DNA of 64,000 bases from Rathayibacter_A sp036510655 (lineage in GTDB: Bacteria > Actinomycetota > Actinomycetes > Actinomycetales > Microbacteriaceae), in NCBI GenBank assembly GCA_036510655.1, contig DATCDQ010000031.1:43334-107333 (forward strand), written 5' to 3'. The notes below the pieces were generated by a model that did not search any database, was not told the origin of the DNA, and saw nothing but the letters and a program-made list of their open reading frames with translations. Position numbers and translations under genes: made by a program. Of this stretch, positions 44,172-53,844 are shown in pieces (position 1 is the first letter of the stretch; each line of letters begins with the position of its first letter).

Positions 44172-46073
44172 TCATGCCTGCGCCTCCACGAGTTCGCGTG
44201 CGGCCGCGACGATGTGGCGTGCAGAGATGCCGGCCGCATCCAACAGTTCAGCAGGCTGGCCAGACATGGGCAGGCCGTTGACGCCCAGGAGCGTGACGTG
44301 AAGTTCGCCCACGTCCGCGTCGGCGAGTGCCTCCATCACGGCGCCGCCGATGCCGCCCTGCGGGTAGTGGTCCTCCACAACGACCAACCGCCCGTTCGTG
44401 ATGCGGCATGTGTCGATGAGCGTGTCGCGGTCCAGCGGTTTGATCGAGTACAAGTCGATGACCCGCGCCGCGATACCGTCCGTTGCCAACTGTGCGGCCG
44501 CGGCCAGGCATTCGTGCAGTGTCACTCCGGCCCCGATCAACGCCACGGCGTCGTTTTCCCCGGCACGGTGGATCTTGCATCCGCCGATTGGGAATTCTTC
44601 ATCGGGCCCGTAGATGACCGGGTAGGCGCCGCGGGTCGCCCGCAGGTAGACAACGCCATCCGTGTCGGCCATGGTGCGCACAAGTGCGGCAGTGGACGGT
44701 GCGTCGCTGGGGTAGAGCACCACGGAGGTGTGGATGGCGCGCATCGCCGCGACGTCTTCCAACGCCATCTGGGAGGGGCCGTCCTGCCCGATCTCGACGC
44801 CGGCGTGGGTGCCGACCAGGCGGATGTTGGCTTCGGAGACGCCGGCCATCCGGATGAAGTCGTACGGCCGGGCAACAAGGAACGCGGCGAAGCTCGAGGC
44901 GAAGGGGATGTAGCCGCGCACCGACAGTCCCACCGCGGAGGCGATGAGTTGCTGCTCCGCGATGAACATTTCAAAGAACCGTTCCGGGCAGACATCCTTG
45001 AATTCGCCGGCGTGCGTGGAATTGCCGACCTCACCGTCCAGGACGACCACCTCCGGGCGCACCGCCAAAGCGGAGATGGCGGCACCGAACGCCGCCCGGG
45101 TGGCCACCTTCTCGCCGATATCCCAGGTCGGCAGGGTGATCGTCACCGATGGGTCGGCCTGGATCGCCGGCTCACCGGCATCCGGGACGGCGGTCGTGAT
45201 GATCAGATCGGTCACCCCACCCAGTGCGGCGATGGCCCGCTCCGCCATGTCCGGCGGAAGTGCCTTGCCGTGCCAGCCGTTCTTGTCTTCGATCTCCGGA
45301 ACCCCCTTGGCCTTGATGGTGCGGGCCAACACCACCGTCGGCTGGTCCGGGTTGGACCTCGCCTCGCTCAGTGCGACGTCGATGGCCGCCAGGTCGTGGC
45401 CGTCGATCACGAGGGCGCGGGCGCCGAACGCTTCGACCCGTTTGGCGTACGTCTCCATATCCCACTGCAACTCGGTTGGGCCATTCTGGCCGAGCCTGTT
45501 GACATCGACGATCGCGGTGAGGTTGCCGAGTTTGTAATAGCCGGCCTTATCGATGGCCTCCCAGATTGAGCCCTCGGCCAGCTCGCTATCCCCGCAGAGC
45601 ACCCAGGCGTGGTACGGCAGCTTGTCCAGGTATTTCCCGGCCAGGCAAACGCCGACGGCGTCGGGTAGCCCCTGCCCGAGCGAGCCGGTGGCGACATCCA
45701 CCCAGGGCAGGATTGGCATTGGATGCCCCTCCAGGCGGGAGCCGAACTGCCGGTAGGTGTTGACCAGCTCATCCTCATCCACCACGCCCACGGCGCGGTA
45801 CATCGAGTACAGCAATGGGGAGGCGTGCCCCTTCGAGAAGATCAGGTGGTCATTTGTCGCCTGGTGGGCGTTGGCCCAGTCGCAGCGCAGGTGGCGAAGA
45901 AGCAGAACCGCCATCAGATCTGCGGCGGATAACGATGATGTTGGATGCCCGGAGCCCGCCTGAGTGCTGCACCGGATCGAATCCACTCTCAACTGGGCGG
46001 CCAACCGGTGTGCGAAATCCAGTCGTTCACCAGTCATTGTCTCGCTATCCGACGGTGTGATGTTTGTTGGCAT
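44172..46073 (-). CDS. tkt: Transketolase
   Basis: 633 residues. The ThDP domain has SGHPTSSLSAADLMAVLLLR, SKGHASPLLYSMYRAVG, GSLGQGLPDAVGVCLAGKYL and CGDSELAEGSIWEAIDKAGY; the second domain has LDGEVGNSTHAGEF, FIAEQQLIASAVGLSVRGYI and GTHAGVEIGQDGPSQMALED. It transfers two-carbon units in the pentose phosphate pathway. The start is ATG 46073 with GAGGGAAC upstream. It is slightly shorter than housekeeping transketolases and lies with a 6-phosphogluconate dehydrogenase, so it may serve a sugar catabolic variant. Confidence 0.95.
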   Translation of the reverse strand: MPTNITPSDSETMTGERLDFAHRLAAQLRVDSIRCSTQAGSGHPTSSLSAADLMAVLLLRHLRCDWANAHQATNDHLIFSKGHASPLLYSMYRAVGVVDEDELVNTYRQFGSRLEGHPMPILPWVDVATGSLGQGLPDAVGVCLAGKYLDKLPYHAWVLCGDSELAEGSIWEAIDKAGYYKLGNLTAIVDVNRLGQNGPTELQWDMETYAKRVEAFGARALVIDGHDLAAIDVALSEARSNPDQPTVVLARTIKAKGVPEIEDKNGWHGKALPPDMAERAIAALGGVTDLIITTAVPDAGEPAIQADPSVTITLPTWDIGEKVATRAAFGAAISALAVRPEVVVLDGEVGNSTHAGEFKDVCPERFFEMFIAEQQLIASAVGLSVRGYIPFASSFAAFLVARPYDFIRMAGVSEANIRLVGTHAGVEIGQDGPSQMALEDVAAMRAIHTSVVLYPSDAPSTAALVRTMADTDGVVYLRATRGAYPVIYGPDEEFPIGGCKIHRAGENDAVALIGAGVTLHECLAAAAQLATDGIAARVIDLYSIKPLDRDTLIDTCRITNGRLVVVEDHYPQGGIGGAVMEALADADVGELHVTLLGVNGLPMSGQPAELLDAAGISARHIVAAARELVEAQA

Positions 46074-46194
46074 GTCATGTTCCCTCGCGATGTGAAAGGC
46101 GCCCGTTAGCGGCAAAACTGGATGGCTCGCGTCTACGCTCCAACGTACGCCGCAGACCATGAATCGGATAGGGGCCGAGGGCTAGGGTGAAAAG

Positions 46195-47235
46195 ATGAGC
46201 ACGTCGCACCGAAGCGTCATCCTGGCTGTCGCCACGCCCCTTGAAGCAGAGTTGGTGGCCCGCATTGAAGCCGTCGATGACCGACTCGAGGTGAGGTTCG
46301 AGCCAGATCTTCTGCCTCCGACACGGTTCCCCGGCGACCACCGCGGAGTTGAAGGATTTCGTCGCACCGCCGATCAGCAGGCCCGCTGGCAACGGCTGTT
46401 GGCCGACGCGGAGATTCTGTTCGGATTGCCCGGCAGCTCCCCGCAGGAGCTGGCGGAGCTTGTGCGGGAGAACACCGATCTGCGGTGGGTGCAGGCGACC
46501 GCCGGCGGGGCGGGTGAGCAGGTGGACGCCGCGGGCCCGACCGGGCAAGAACTCGAGCGGGTGCTGATCACCAGAGCCAGCGGTGTCCACGCCGGACCGC
46601 TGGCGGAATTCGCCATGTTCGGTATTCTCGCGTTCGCCAAACAGCTTCCACGCCTACTGGCGGACACCCAGGCGCGCCGTTGGGAGCACTACCCGATGTC
46701 CGACGTCGCCGGCAAAACACTGCTTGTCCTCGGGTTGGGATCGATCGGCACCGAGGTCGCCCGACTGGGCAACGCGTTCGGTATGCACGTCTCCGGCGTG
46801 AACCGCACCGGGCGCGGCACTGTGCCGGGGGTCGAGACGATCCGGCCGCCGCGTTTCCTGGGCGACCTGCTGCCGACCGCCCATGCCGTCGTCCTGACGC
46901 TGCCGCTGACCGAACAGACCGCCGGCATGATCGGCGCCCAGCAGATCAGCCGCATGCGCGCGGATGCCGTGCTGGTGAACGTGGGCCGCGGCGGAGTCGT
47001 CGATGAGCAGTCGCTGATCCGAGGACTGGAAGGCGGCCAGCCCGCTGCAGCGGTCCTCGATGTTTTCGCGATGGAGCCGCTGGCGCCCGAGAGCCCGCTC
47101 TGGCAGATGTCGAACGTGCTGATCAGTCCGCACACGGCAGCCCTCTCGCCGCACGAGAACGAACGGATCGTCGAGCTGTTCTTGGAGAACCTGCGACGTT
47201 ATCTGCGCGGAGATGACCTGCTCGGTCGGGTTTAG
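46195..47235 (+). CDS. D-isomer-specific 2-hydroxyacid dehydrogenase, second paralog
   Basis: 346 residues with LGLGSIGTEVARLG, LVNVGRGGVVDEQSLIRGLE, LDVFAMEPLAPESPLWQMSN and ISPHTAALSPHENERIVELF; Arg, Glu and His of the active site are in place. It is clearly related to 13852-14922 but lacks that gene's Arg-Leu-Arg repeat. Divergent from transketolase with a 121-base gap. Confidence 0.94.
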   Translation: MSTSHRSVILAVATPLEAELVARIEAVDDRLEVRFEPDLLPPTRFPGDHRGVEGFRRTADQQARWQRLLADAEILFGLPGSSPQELAELVRENTDLRWVQATAGGAGEQVDAAGPTGQELERVLITRASGVHAGPLAEFAMFGILAFAKQLPRLLADTQARRWEHYPMSDVAGKTLLVLGLGSIGTEVARLGNAFGMHVSGVNRTGRGTVPGVETIRPPRFLGDLLPTAHAVVLTLPLTEQTAGMIGAQQISRMRADAVLVNVGRGGVVDEQSLIRGLEGGQPAAAVLDVFAMEPLAPESPLWQMSNVLISPHTAALSPHENERIVELFLENLRRYLRGDDLLGRV

Positions 47236-47250
47236 CGGCCCCGAATTCGC

Positions 47251-48498
47251 TCACGGTCGTCGTCCGGTGAGCATGTCCGTCAGCGCCGTTCCGGTGTCGG
47301 CTAATCGTGCGCTGTCGATCTGTTGGCCGGATCCGATGAGGGTGCGGATGTGTTCGGTTTCGTCCCAGATATTCACATTCATTCCGGCCAGCACCCTGTG
47401 GTCTTTCATCCAGAACGCGATGAACTCGAGGGTGTCCTTGTCCCCACGGAACACAACCTCGTCATAACCGCCGGACTCGACATAGCCGGAGTACTCCATC
47501 CCCAACTCGTACTGATCGCTGTAGAAATAGGGCAGCAGGTCGTACGCGGCGTCGATACCCAGCATCGACTTGGCTGCGACGGCGGGCTGATTCAGCGCGT
47601 TGGCCCAGTGTTCGACTCGAATGTGTTTGCCCAACCGCGGGTTGAACTGATTCGCAACGTCACCGGCCGCGTAGATGTCCGGGTCAGAAGAGCGCAAATG
47701 TTCATCGACCTGCACCCCGTTATCGACCACCAGTCCAGCCGCTTCGGCCAGCTGGGTGTTGGGGATGGCGCCGACACCGACGACCACCAGGTCCGCGTCG
47801 ATGTGGGTACCGTCGGTCAGCAGCACACCCGTGGCCCGCGCCGGGTCCTCCCCCGTGATCTCGGCCACGTGGACGCCACAGCGCAAATCCACTCCGTGGC
47901 GACGGTGAAGGTCAGCGAATACTTCGGCCACTTCGCGGCCCAGCACCCGCAGCAACGGCAACTCCGACGTCTCCAACGCGGTCACCTCCACGCCCGCGGC
48001 CCGGGCCGCCGCAGCCGCTTCCAGCCCGATCCAACCGGCACCCACAATCGCGACTCGGGATGCCGTCGCAAATGCGGTCTTGAGTTGCTCGCAATCCCCC
48101 ACCCGGCGCAGCATGAACACCCGCTCAGGGTTGGCGCCCGGCAGAGGCAGTATCCGCGGTGACGAGCCGGTAGCCAGCAGAAGCTTGTCGTAACCGATCG
48201 GCTCACCGTTGTCGAGGCTCACCCGGTGCGCGGGCGGGTCGATTCCGGTCACCCGGATTCCCCGCTGCAGGTCGACGTTGTGCTCGGCATACCAGCCCTC
48301 GGGGTGGACGTAAATCTTCTCCTTCTCGGACTTTCCCTGCAGGTAATCCTTCGACAACGGCGGACGCTCATACGGCCGTTCCGTCTCGTCGCCGATCAGC
48401 GCGATGCGCCCGTCGAAGCCCTCTTCCCTCAACGTCTCGGCGGTTTTCGCCCCCGCCAATCCCGCGCCGATGATCACGAACGTCCGCTCAGTCTCCAT
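47251..48498 (-). CDS. NAD(P)/FAD-dependent ferredoxin/rubredoxin reductase-type oxidoreductase
   Basis: 415 residues. Two dinucleotide folds are clear: FAD site VIIGAGLAGAKTAETLREEG and NAD site VAIVGAGWIGLEAAAAARAA, with DPDIYAAGDVANQF near the flavin. This is the putidaredoxin/rhodocoxin reductase type that feeds electrons to small iron-sulfur proteins. No ferredoxin or P450 gene is adjacent. It converges on the hydroxyacid dehydrogenase. Confidence 0.92.
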   Translation of the reverse strand: METERTFVIIGAGLAGAKTAETLREEGFDGRIALIGDETERPYERPPLSKDYLQGKSEKEKIYVHPEGWYAEHNVDLQRGIRVTGIDPPAHRVSLDNGEPIGYDKLLLATGSSPRILPLPGANPERVFMLRRVGDCEQLKTAFATASRVAIVGAGWIGLEAAAAARAAGVEVTALETSELPLLRVLGREVAEVFADLHRRHGVDLRCGVHVAEITGEDPARATGVLLTDGTHIDADLVVVGVGAIPNTQLAEAAGLVVDNGVQVDEHLRSSDPDIYAAGDVANQFNPRLGKHIRVEHWANALNQPAVAAKSMLGIDAAYDLLPYFYSDQYELGMEYSGYVESGGYDEVVFRGDKDTLEFIAFWMKDHRVLAGMNVNIWDETEHIRTLIGSGQQIDSARLADTGTALTDMLTGRRP

Positions 48499-48716
48499 GG
48501 GTTCTGCTCCTTAAACGGCCTCTCGTCAGGATGGCACGAATGCCATTCTGCTGAAAGGGGCTCCGTGCGCCTGTTGACGGCAGACGGCCGCAGGCGCAAC
48601 ATGAAGGAGTGCCCTCCGTGTCGGTCTCGGCGTCGAGACCGCGGCTGCGCTGAGGCGGCTCCAAGACGTCATCGAACGCATCTTGGCTGAGTCTGAAGCG
48701 AAACGGAGATAAGCGC

Positions 48717-49736
48717 ATGCAACTGGGAATGGTCGGACTCGGCCGAATGGGATCCAACCTGGTGCGACGACTGCTGCCCTCCGGCCACGAGTGCGTTGTC
48801 TTCGACGTCAACGCTAAGCAGGTGAGCGGGCTGGCCTCCGAGGGTGCGGTCGGCGCCGAAACCCTCGACGCACTCGTGGCGAAGCTTGAGAAACCCCGGA
48901 CCGTGTGGATCATGGTGCCTGCCGGGGCCATCGCCGAGCAGACCGTGCACGACCTGGGTGAGCGGCTGGAATCTGGCGACACGATCATCGACGGCGGCAA
49001 CACGTATTACCGTGACGACATTGCCCGGGCCACCACCCTCCGTGAGAGCGGGATCCACTATCTCGATGTGGGCACCAGCGGCGGTGTGTGGGGTTTGGAG
49101 CGCGGGTATTGTCTGATGATCGGCGGCGAAACAGCAGTTGTCGAGCGCCTACGGCCCATCTTCGAGGCGATCGCCCCGGGCGTGGACGCCGCGCCGCGCA
49201 CACCCGGCCGCCGAGGTCGGCCGGCTGAGGTCGAGCGCGGGTACCTGCACTGTGGTCCGGTCGGCGCCGGGCATTTCGTGAAGATGGTGCACAACGGTAT
49301 CGAGTACGGCATGATGGCCGCCTATGCCGAGGGCCTGAATATTCTCAAGAACGCCAACGCAGGCACCGTCCGCCGTGAAGACGACGCGGAGACGGCACCG
49401 TTGGAACACCCCGAGTTCTACCAATACGATATCGACCTCACCTCGGTGACCGAGGTGTGGCGCCGCGGCAGCGTGATCGCCTCCTGGCTGCTGGACCTCA
49501 CCGCACAGGCCCTGCTGGAGTCGCCCGACCTGCACGAATACTCGGGCCGCGTCTCCGATTCCGGGGAGGGCCGGTGGACCGCGATCGCCGCAATTGAGGA
49601 AGGGGTGCCGTCCCCGGTGCTGCTGAGCGCTCTGGCGTCTCGGTTCGGCTCCCGCGGACTGGACCATTTCGCCGACCAAACGCTCTCGGCGATGCGCAAG
49701 CAATTCGGCGGACACGCCGAAAAACCAGTCGAATGA
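48717..49736 (+). CDS. gnd: 6-phosphogluconate dehydrogenase, decarboxylating (short GndA type)
   Basis: 339 residues with LGMVGLGRMGSNLVRRLL (NAD), DIDGGNTYYRDD-type TIIDGGNTYYRDD, the signature LDVGTSGGVWGLERGYCLMI and catalytic Lys region GPVGAGHFVKMVHNGIEYGM. The short form (about 300-340 residues, without the long C-terminal tail) is usually NAD-linked. It turns 6-phosphogluconate into ribulose 5-phosphate, the input to transketolase, whose gene lies close by. Confidence 0.94.
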   Translation: MQLGMVGLGRMGSNLVRRLLPSGHECVVFDVNAKQVSGLASEGAVGAETLDALVAKLEKPRTVWIMVPAGAIAEQTVHDLGERLESGDTIIDGGNTYYRDDIARATTLRESGIHYLDVGTSGGVWGLERGYCLMIGGETAVVERLRPIFEAIAPGVDAAPRTPGRRGRPAEVERGYLHCGPVGAGHFVKMVHNGIEYGMMAAYAEGLNILKNANAGTVRREDDAETAPLEHPEFYQYDIDLTSVTEVWRRGSVIASWLLDLTAQALLESPDLHEYSGRVSDSGEGRWTAIAAIEEGVPSPVLLSALASRFGSRGLDHFADQTLSAMRKQFGGHAEKPVE

Positions 49737-50014
49737 TCGAACGCACGATAGCAACATCCGTTCTGCCCGGCGTGCAACGCCTTGGGCCCAGGGCCGTCCA
49801 CCCGCCGGTCGCACAGGGTACGAACAGGCACGCCGAGGTACCCCAGCACAACCCTCGCCTGCTCTGCGCAAACCCCATCGGAGCGGGGGTTATGCGCCGT
49901 TAATGGCCCCTTGATCGAATTCTTGGACATTTTCAGGCTCCTTATCGGCCCTGTCCAGAGACTATAAAATCCCCCTCACCAGGCCTTTCAGCCTGCTGAG
50001 AAGGATCCTCTCGG
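49737..50014. other. Intergenic DNA between gnd and tRNA-Lys
   Basis: About 280 bases with no gene I can support; short frames only. A GGCCCTGTCCAGAGACTATAAAAT stretch (described here in parts) near 49950-49975 has a TATAAAAT element but it faces away from known genes. Confidence 0.4.
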
Positions 50015-50087
<73 letters not shown>

Positions 50088-50223
50088 GTTTTCGGCCGGA
50101 AATCACATGCCGAACCGAGGGATAACACTAGCATCACGAGTGCATTCGACGCCAACTCAAAAGGGTCGGCGGAAGCCTTACAGAGGACGCTCGCACGTCG
50201 CCGCGCCCGTCTAGTCTGGAGAG

Positions 50224-51045
50224 GTGAATGCGCCCCTCAGCCCGGCTGTGCCGGATTACGTCCCCGATTCTGCCCTGAATGACGACCTCGCCCTCGCGCT
50301 TCGCCTGGCGGATGCCGCCGATGCTGTCTCAGTGGCGCGCTTCCGTGCCAACGACTTGCACGTCTCGACAAAACCGGATCGCACCTTCGTGACGGATGCC
50401 GACCAGTCGGTCGAGCGCGCCATCCGCTCACTGATCGCCGCGGAGCGGCCCGACGATGGCATCTACGGCGAGGAATACGGCATCGAAGGCGACAGCGCGA
50501 GGCAGTGGATCATCGACCCGATCGACGGCACAGCGAACTATCTGCGCGGCGTGCCTGTTTGGGGCACGCTGATCGCCCTCGTGGTCGACAGGATTCCGGT
50601 CGTCGGGGTCGCCAGCTCCCCCGCGCTGGGCAAGCGCTGGTGGGCGGCGAAAGGAGGCGGCGCCTGGGCGCAAGAGAGTGCGGGCGAGCCGTACAGCATC
50701 CGCGTCTCCGGTGTCAGCGAGTTGGCGGATGCCTCGATCAGCTTCCAAAGCGTGCAACAGTGGGACCAGGCGGGCTATCTCGACCGACTTGTGGCACTGA
50801 CACGGCAGGTGTGGCGCGACCGCGCCTACGGCGACCTGTGGTCGTACACAATGCTCGCAGAGGGGCTCATCGACGCAGTGGGCGAGTTCGGGGTGCAGCC
50901 GTATGACGTGGCAGCGCTGATCCCGATCGTTGAAGAGGCCGGTGGGCGGTTTACCTCCGTCACCGGAGAATCCGGGCTGTGGAGCGGTGAGCCGCTGGCC
51001 ACAAACGGCGCACTGCACGACGCGCTGCTCGAGGCACTGAGGTGA
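50224..51045 (+). CDS. Inositol monophosphatase family (HisN-like) phosphatase
   Basis: 273 residues beginning with GTG. Metal-binding motifs: GEEYG near residue 79, WIIDPIDGTANYLRG (DPIDGT) and EFGVQPYDVAALIPIVEEAG where the final Asp ligand lies. This matches the histidinol-phosphate phosphatase/IMPase family of actinobacteria, so it may work in histidine biosynthesis or inositol metabolism. Confidence 0.93.
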   Translation: MNAPLSPAVPDYVPDSALNDDLALALRLADAADAVSVARFRANDLHVSTKPDRTFVTDADQSVERAIRSLIAAERPDDGIYGEEYGIEGDSARQWIIDPIDGTANYLRGVPVWGTLIALVVDRIPVVGVASSPALGKRWWAAKGGGAWAQESAGEPYSIRVSGVSELADASISFQSVQQWDQAGYLDRLVALTRQVWRDRAYGDLWSYTMLAEGLIDAVGEFGVQPYDVAALIPIVEEAGGRFTSVTGESGLWSGEPLATNGALHDALLEALR

Positions 51046-51076
51046 GGGTGAAGGCGAGCGTGAAGGCGATGGTCTC

Positions 51077-52066
51077 ATGACAGGACAACTGATGCGAGCG
51101 GTGACCGTTCCCCAGCCGGGCGGCCCGGACGCACTTACACTCACACGGGTCGCCGAGCCGACGCCTGGGCCGAATGACGTGCTCATCGACGTGGCTGCCG
51201 CGGGCGTCAACGGAGCGGATATCTCGCAACGGCGGGGATTCTATCCATCACCTGCCGGTGCGCCCGCCTGGCCAGGCCTCGAAGTGTCGGGCACGGTCGC
51301 TCGGATCGGCGCAGAAGTGACTGATTTCGCAGTAGGCGACCGCGTGTGCGCGCTGCTGGGCGGCGGCGGATATTCGCAGCGCGTCAGCGTCGACGCCCAG
51401 CTCATGCTGCCGGTACCCGCAGGCATCGACCTCATCGAGGCGGCCGGCCTGCCCGAGATCGCCGCAACGGTTTGGTCGAACGTCTTCATGGCCGCGCACC
51501 TGGCCCCCGGCGAAACACTGTTGGTGCACGGCGGCTCAAGCGGGATCGGCACCATGGCGATTCAGTTGGCGGTCGCCCTCGGATCACCGGTGATCGCTAC
51601 GGCCGGTACCGATGACAAGGTCGCCTTCTGCCGCTCGCTCGGTGCCGTCGGCGTCAACTATCGCACGGAGGACTTCGTCGAGAGATCGAATGAAATCACC
51701 GCCGGCGCCGGTGTGGATGTCGTGCTCGACATGGTCGGCGGCGAATACATCGCACGTGACATCCGGGCGATCGCCCGAGGCGGCCGGATCATGTCAATTG
51801 CGAACCGAAGCGGAGCCGACTCCACGATCTCGGTCAGCGCACTCGCGGCCAAACGCGGCCTGATCTGGGGCACCACGGTCCGTGCCCGGCCGTTGGCGGA
51901 GCGCGTAGCGATCATCGCCGCGGTTCGTGCGAATGTCTGGCCGCTGATTGAGAGCGGGCGAGTACGGCCGATCATCGACAGCGTCTTCCCGCTTGAACGC
52001 GCGGCCGATGCGCACCGCCGCATGGAGTCATCCGTTCACACCGGCAAGATTCTGTTGACTATTTGA
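51077..52066 (+). CDS. NAD(P)H quinone oxidoreductase (zeta-crystallin type)
   Basis: 329 residues of the zinc-free medium-chain reductase family: GVNGADISQRRGFYPSPAGA, PAWPGLEVSGTVARIG, DFAVGDRVCALLGGGGYSQ, VHGGSSGIGTMAIQLAVALG and IDSVFPLERAADAHRRMESS. No structural or catalytic zinc Cys. It reduces quinones with NADPH. It follows the phosphatase by 31 bases. Confidence 0.95.
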   Translation: MTGQLMRAVTVPQPGGPDALTLTRVAEPTPGPNDVLIDVAAAGVNGADISQRRGFYPSPAGAPAWPGLEVSGTVARIGAEVTDFAVGDRVCALLGGGGYSQRVSVDAQLMLPVPAGIDLIEAAGLPEIAATVWSNVFMAAHLAPGETLLVHGGSSGIGTMAIQLAVALGSPVIATAGTDDKVAFCRSLGAVGVNYRTEDFVERSNEITAGAGVDVVLDMVGGEYIARDIRAIARGGRIMSIANRSGADSTISVSALAAKRGLIWGTTVRARPLAERVAIIAAVRANVWPLIESGRVRPIIDSVFPLERAADAHRRMESSVHTGKILLTI

Positions 52067-52160
52067 CCGGGCGGTCAGTCAGTAATAGGAATACAATGAA
52101 ATCGACCCCCTTTTCGAAAGGGAGCCAGCTGTTGAGCTGTTTACAAGGAGGCTGGTCTCA

Positions 52161-52514
52161 ATGAAGAAATGGACACGGTGGGAAGACTGGGTGGCTGTGG
52201 CCGCTGGTTTGTACGCCGCTCTGGCAACAATCTGGACCGCATCGGCAGGCGCATCCATTGCGCTCATGCTCGTGCTCGGTGTTCTGCTGATCATTTCCGG
52301 TCTGTGGAACCTCGCGGCGCCCGGCATGATGCGAATGGAATGGGTGCAAGGTGTGATCGGGGTATTGCTGTTTATATCGCCATGGGCGGGCGTGTACGCC
52401 GCCTCGATGGGTGCGGCCTGGACGTCGTGGATCTGCGGCGGCGTCGCAATCGTCGTCGCCCTGCTCGCACTGCAGCCGACGATGCGGACGCACAGCAAGG
52501 CGATCCCGCACTGA
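52161..52514 (+). CDS. SPW-repeat membrane protein
   Basis: 117 residues, four membrane helices. It opens with TRWEDWVAVAAGLYAAL and includes LFISPWAGVYA, the Ser-Pro-Trp motif that names the SPW repeat family. AAGGAGG is upstream. Function unknown. Confidence 0.85.
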   Translation: MKKWTRWEDWVAVAAGLYAALATIWTASAGASIALMLVLGVLLIISGLWNLAAPGMMRMEWVQGVIGVLLFISPWAGVYAASMGAAWTSWICGGVAIVVALLALQPTMRTHSKAIPH

Positions 52515-52584
52515 TCGGTCGAGCAAGGAGTGTGCGGGGCGGTTCAACCGCCCTGCACGCGCCTGCTGAGCAGTGAGGAATCCC

Positions 52585-53166
52585 ATGGATGACGCACTGG
52601 GAGCACGCACCCGCATTTTGGATGCCGCCGAGCAGTTGTTCGCCGTGCGAGGATTCGCTGCGACCGCCACCTCGGCGATCGCGACGCTTGCAGCCGTTCC
52701 GAAAGGGCTGCTCTTCTACTACTTCCCCGCAAAAGCGGACCTGTTGCGCACGCTTGTCACCGAACGCCTGGATCTCGACCCTGTCGACACCGCGCCGTTG
52801 GTCGAAAAAGGAAATCCGGTGCGTTCCCTGTTGAACGTGACGAAGAAACTGTACGAGCTGCAGGGCGCATCCGACGTCGTTCGGGTGATCATCCAGCGCG
52901 AGCAGCACACGCATCCCGAAGTGCTCGCCCATCTGATCGAACACCGCAAGCATGTGCAGGCCGTGATCGAGCGTGTGCTTCAAGCCAGCGTCATGCGACC
53001 GCTCGCCGCCGCACCATTGCGCGCGGCCGCGCAGGCCTGGGTGGCGATCTTGACGGTGCGCCCGCTTGCACATCGTGGCAGCGAGCCTAAGCACGAAGAC
53101 GACTCGGACGACCTGCCTGCCTTGGCCGAACTGATCTGCGCCGGGCTGACCGTCGGCGCCGCATAG
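52585..53166 (+). CDS. TetR family transcriptional regulator
   Basis: 193 residues. The HTH reads TRILDAAEQLFAVRGFAATA then TSAIATLAAVPKGLLFYYFP. The C-terminal ligand-binding domain is not assignable. ATG 52585 follows GAGGAATCCC. Likely repressor of a neighbouring export or redox gene; no clear operator was found. Confidence 0.92.
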   Translation: MDDALGARTRILDAAEQLFAVRGFAATATSAIATLAAVPKGLLFYYFPAKADLLRTLVTERLDLDPVDTAPLVEKGNPVRSLLNVTKKLYELQGASDVVRVIIQREQHTHPEVLAHLIEHRKHVQAVIERVLQASVMRPLAAAPLRAAAQAWVAILTVRPLAHRGSEPKHEDDSDDLPALAELICAGLTVGAA

Positions 53167-53207
53167 TCTGGTCGGCCAATCAGGACCGGCGGCTCAGCCG
53201 CGGTAGA

Positions 53208-53768
53208 TCACCGTTGGGCGGACGCACGGCGCGCCCGGTACGCGTTGACATTCATGCGGTTGCCGCAATTGCCGACGTCGCAGTAACGCTTTGATCGGTT
53301 GCGCGAGAGATCGACGAGCACGGCAGCACAGTCGTCCGCCGCGCAGTCGCGCAACCGCTCGGTTTCATCGGCGCGGATCACGTCGATGAGCGCCATGGCA
53401 GCCTCAACGCGCATCTGGCTGACGAGCGGCGCGCCGGTCGGTGTTGCATGAATGTGCCAGTCCCAGCCCTCGTGTCTGGCCAGCTGCGGTAGGGCCCGCT
53501 CGTCGCGCAGAATCTCGTTCACCCGCCCGGCCGCGTGATCGCGGTCAAGGCCCCAAAATCCGCGAAGCTCTGTGCGCACACGGCGGATCGCCGTGAGCTC
53601 GCCGGCATTGTGGTCCGTGCGCACCGCATAGCCGAAGCGCTCCGTCAATTCGGTCAGTTGTTCGAGAGTCGACAATTCGTCGTCGCCTGAGCCGGACGCA
53701 CCAGGCTCCGTGTTGACCAGCGCCGCCATGAAGACGAGCATCGCTTCGGTGTCATAGGCGAAAAGCAT
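53208..53768 (-). CDS. CGNR zinc finger regulator (ABATE domain)
   Basis: 186 residues. N-terminal ABATE-like stress domain (FMAALVNTEPGA, LTERFGYAVRTDHNAGELTA) and a C-terminal zinc finger (DCAADDCAAVLVDLSRNRSK, YCDVGNCGNRMNVNAYRARR) with the namesake CGNR. Such proteins are predicted DNA-binding regulators. CAGGAG precedes ATG 53768. It is divergent from the EamA exporter gene, which it may control. Confidence 0.94.
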   Translation of the reverse strand: MLFAYDTEAMLVFMAALVNTEPGASGSGDDELSTLEQLTELTERFGYAVRTDHNAGELTAIRRVRTELRGFWGLDRDHAAGRVNEILRDERALPQLARHEGWDWHIHATPTGAPLVSQMRVEAAMALIDVIRADETERLRDCAADDCAAVLVDLSRNRSKRYCDVGNCGNRMNVNAYRARRASAQR

Positions 53769-53844
53769 GTTGACTCCTGACCTGCACATAAACTAGTGTC
53801 ACCACCATAGCTCAGTTTGATCATGACATGAATGGAACCTGCCA

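Noticed and set aside
44157..45569. Forward open frame of 470 codons
   Set aside because: Antisense shadow of transketolase in high-GC DNA.
48544..48716. Possible short gene before gnd
   Set aside because: The frame with LRRLQDVIERILAESEAKRR has no start codon and an upstream stop; it may be a remnant but is too short to assign.
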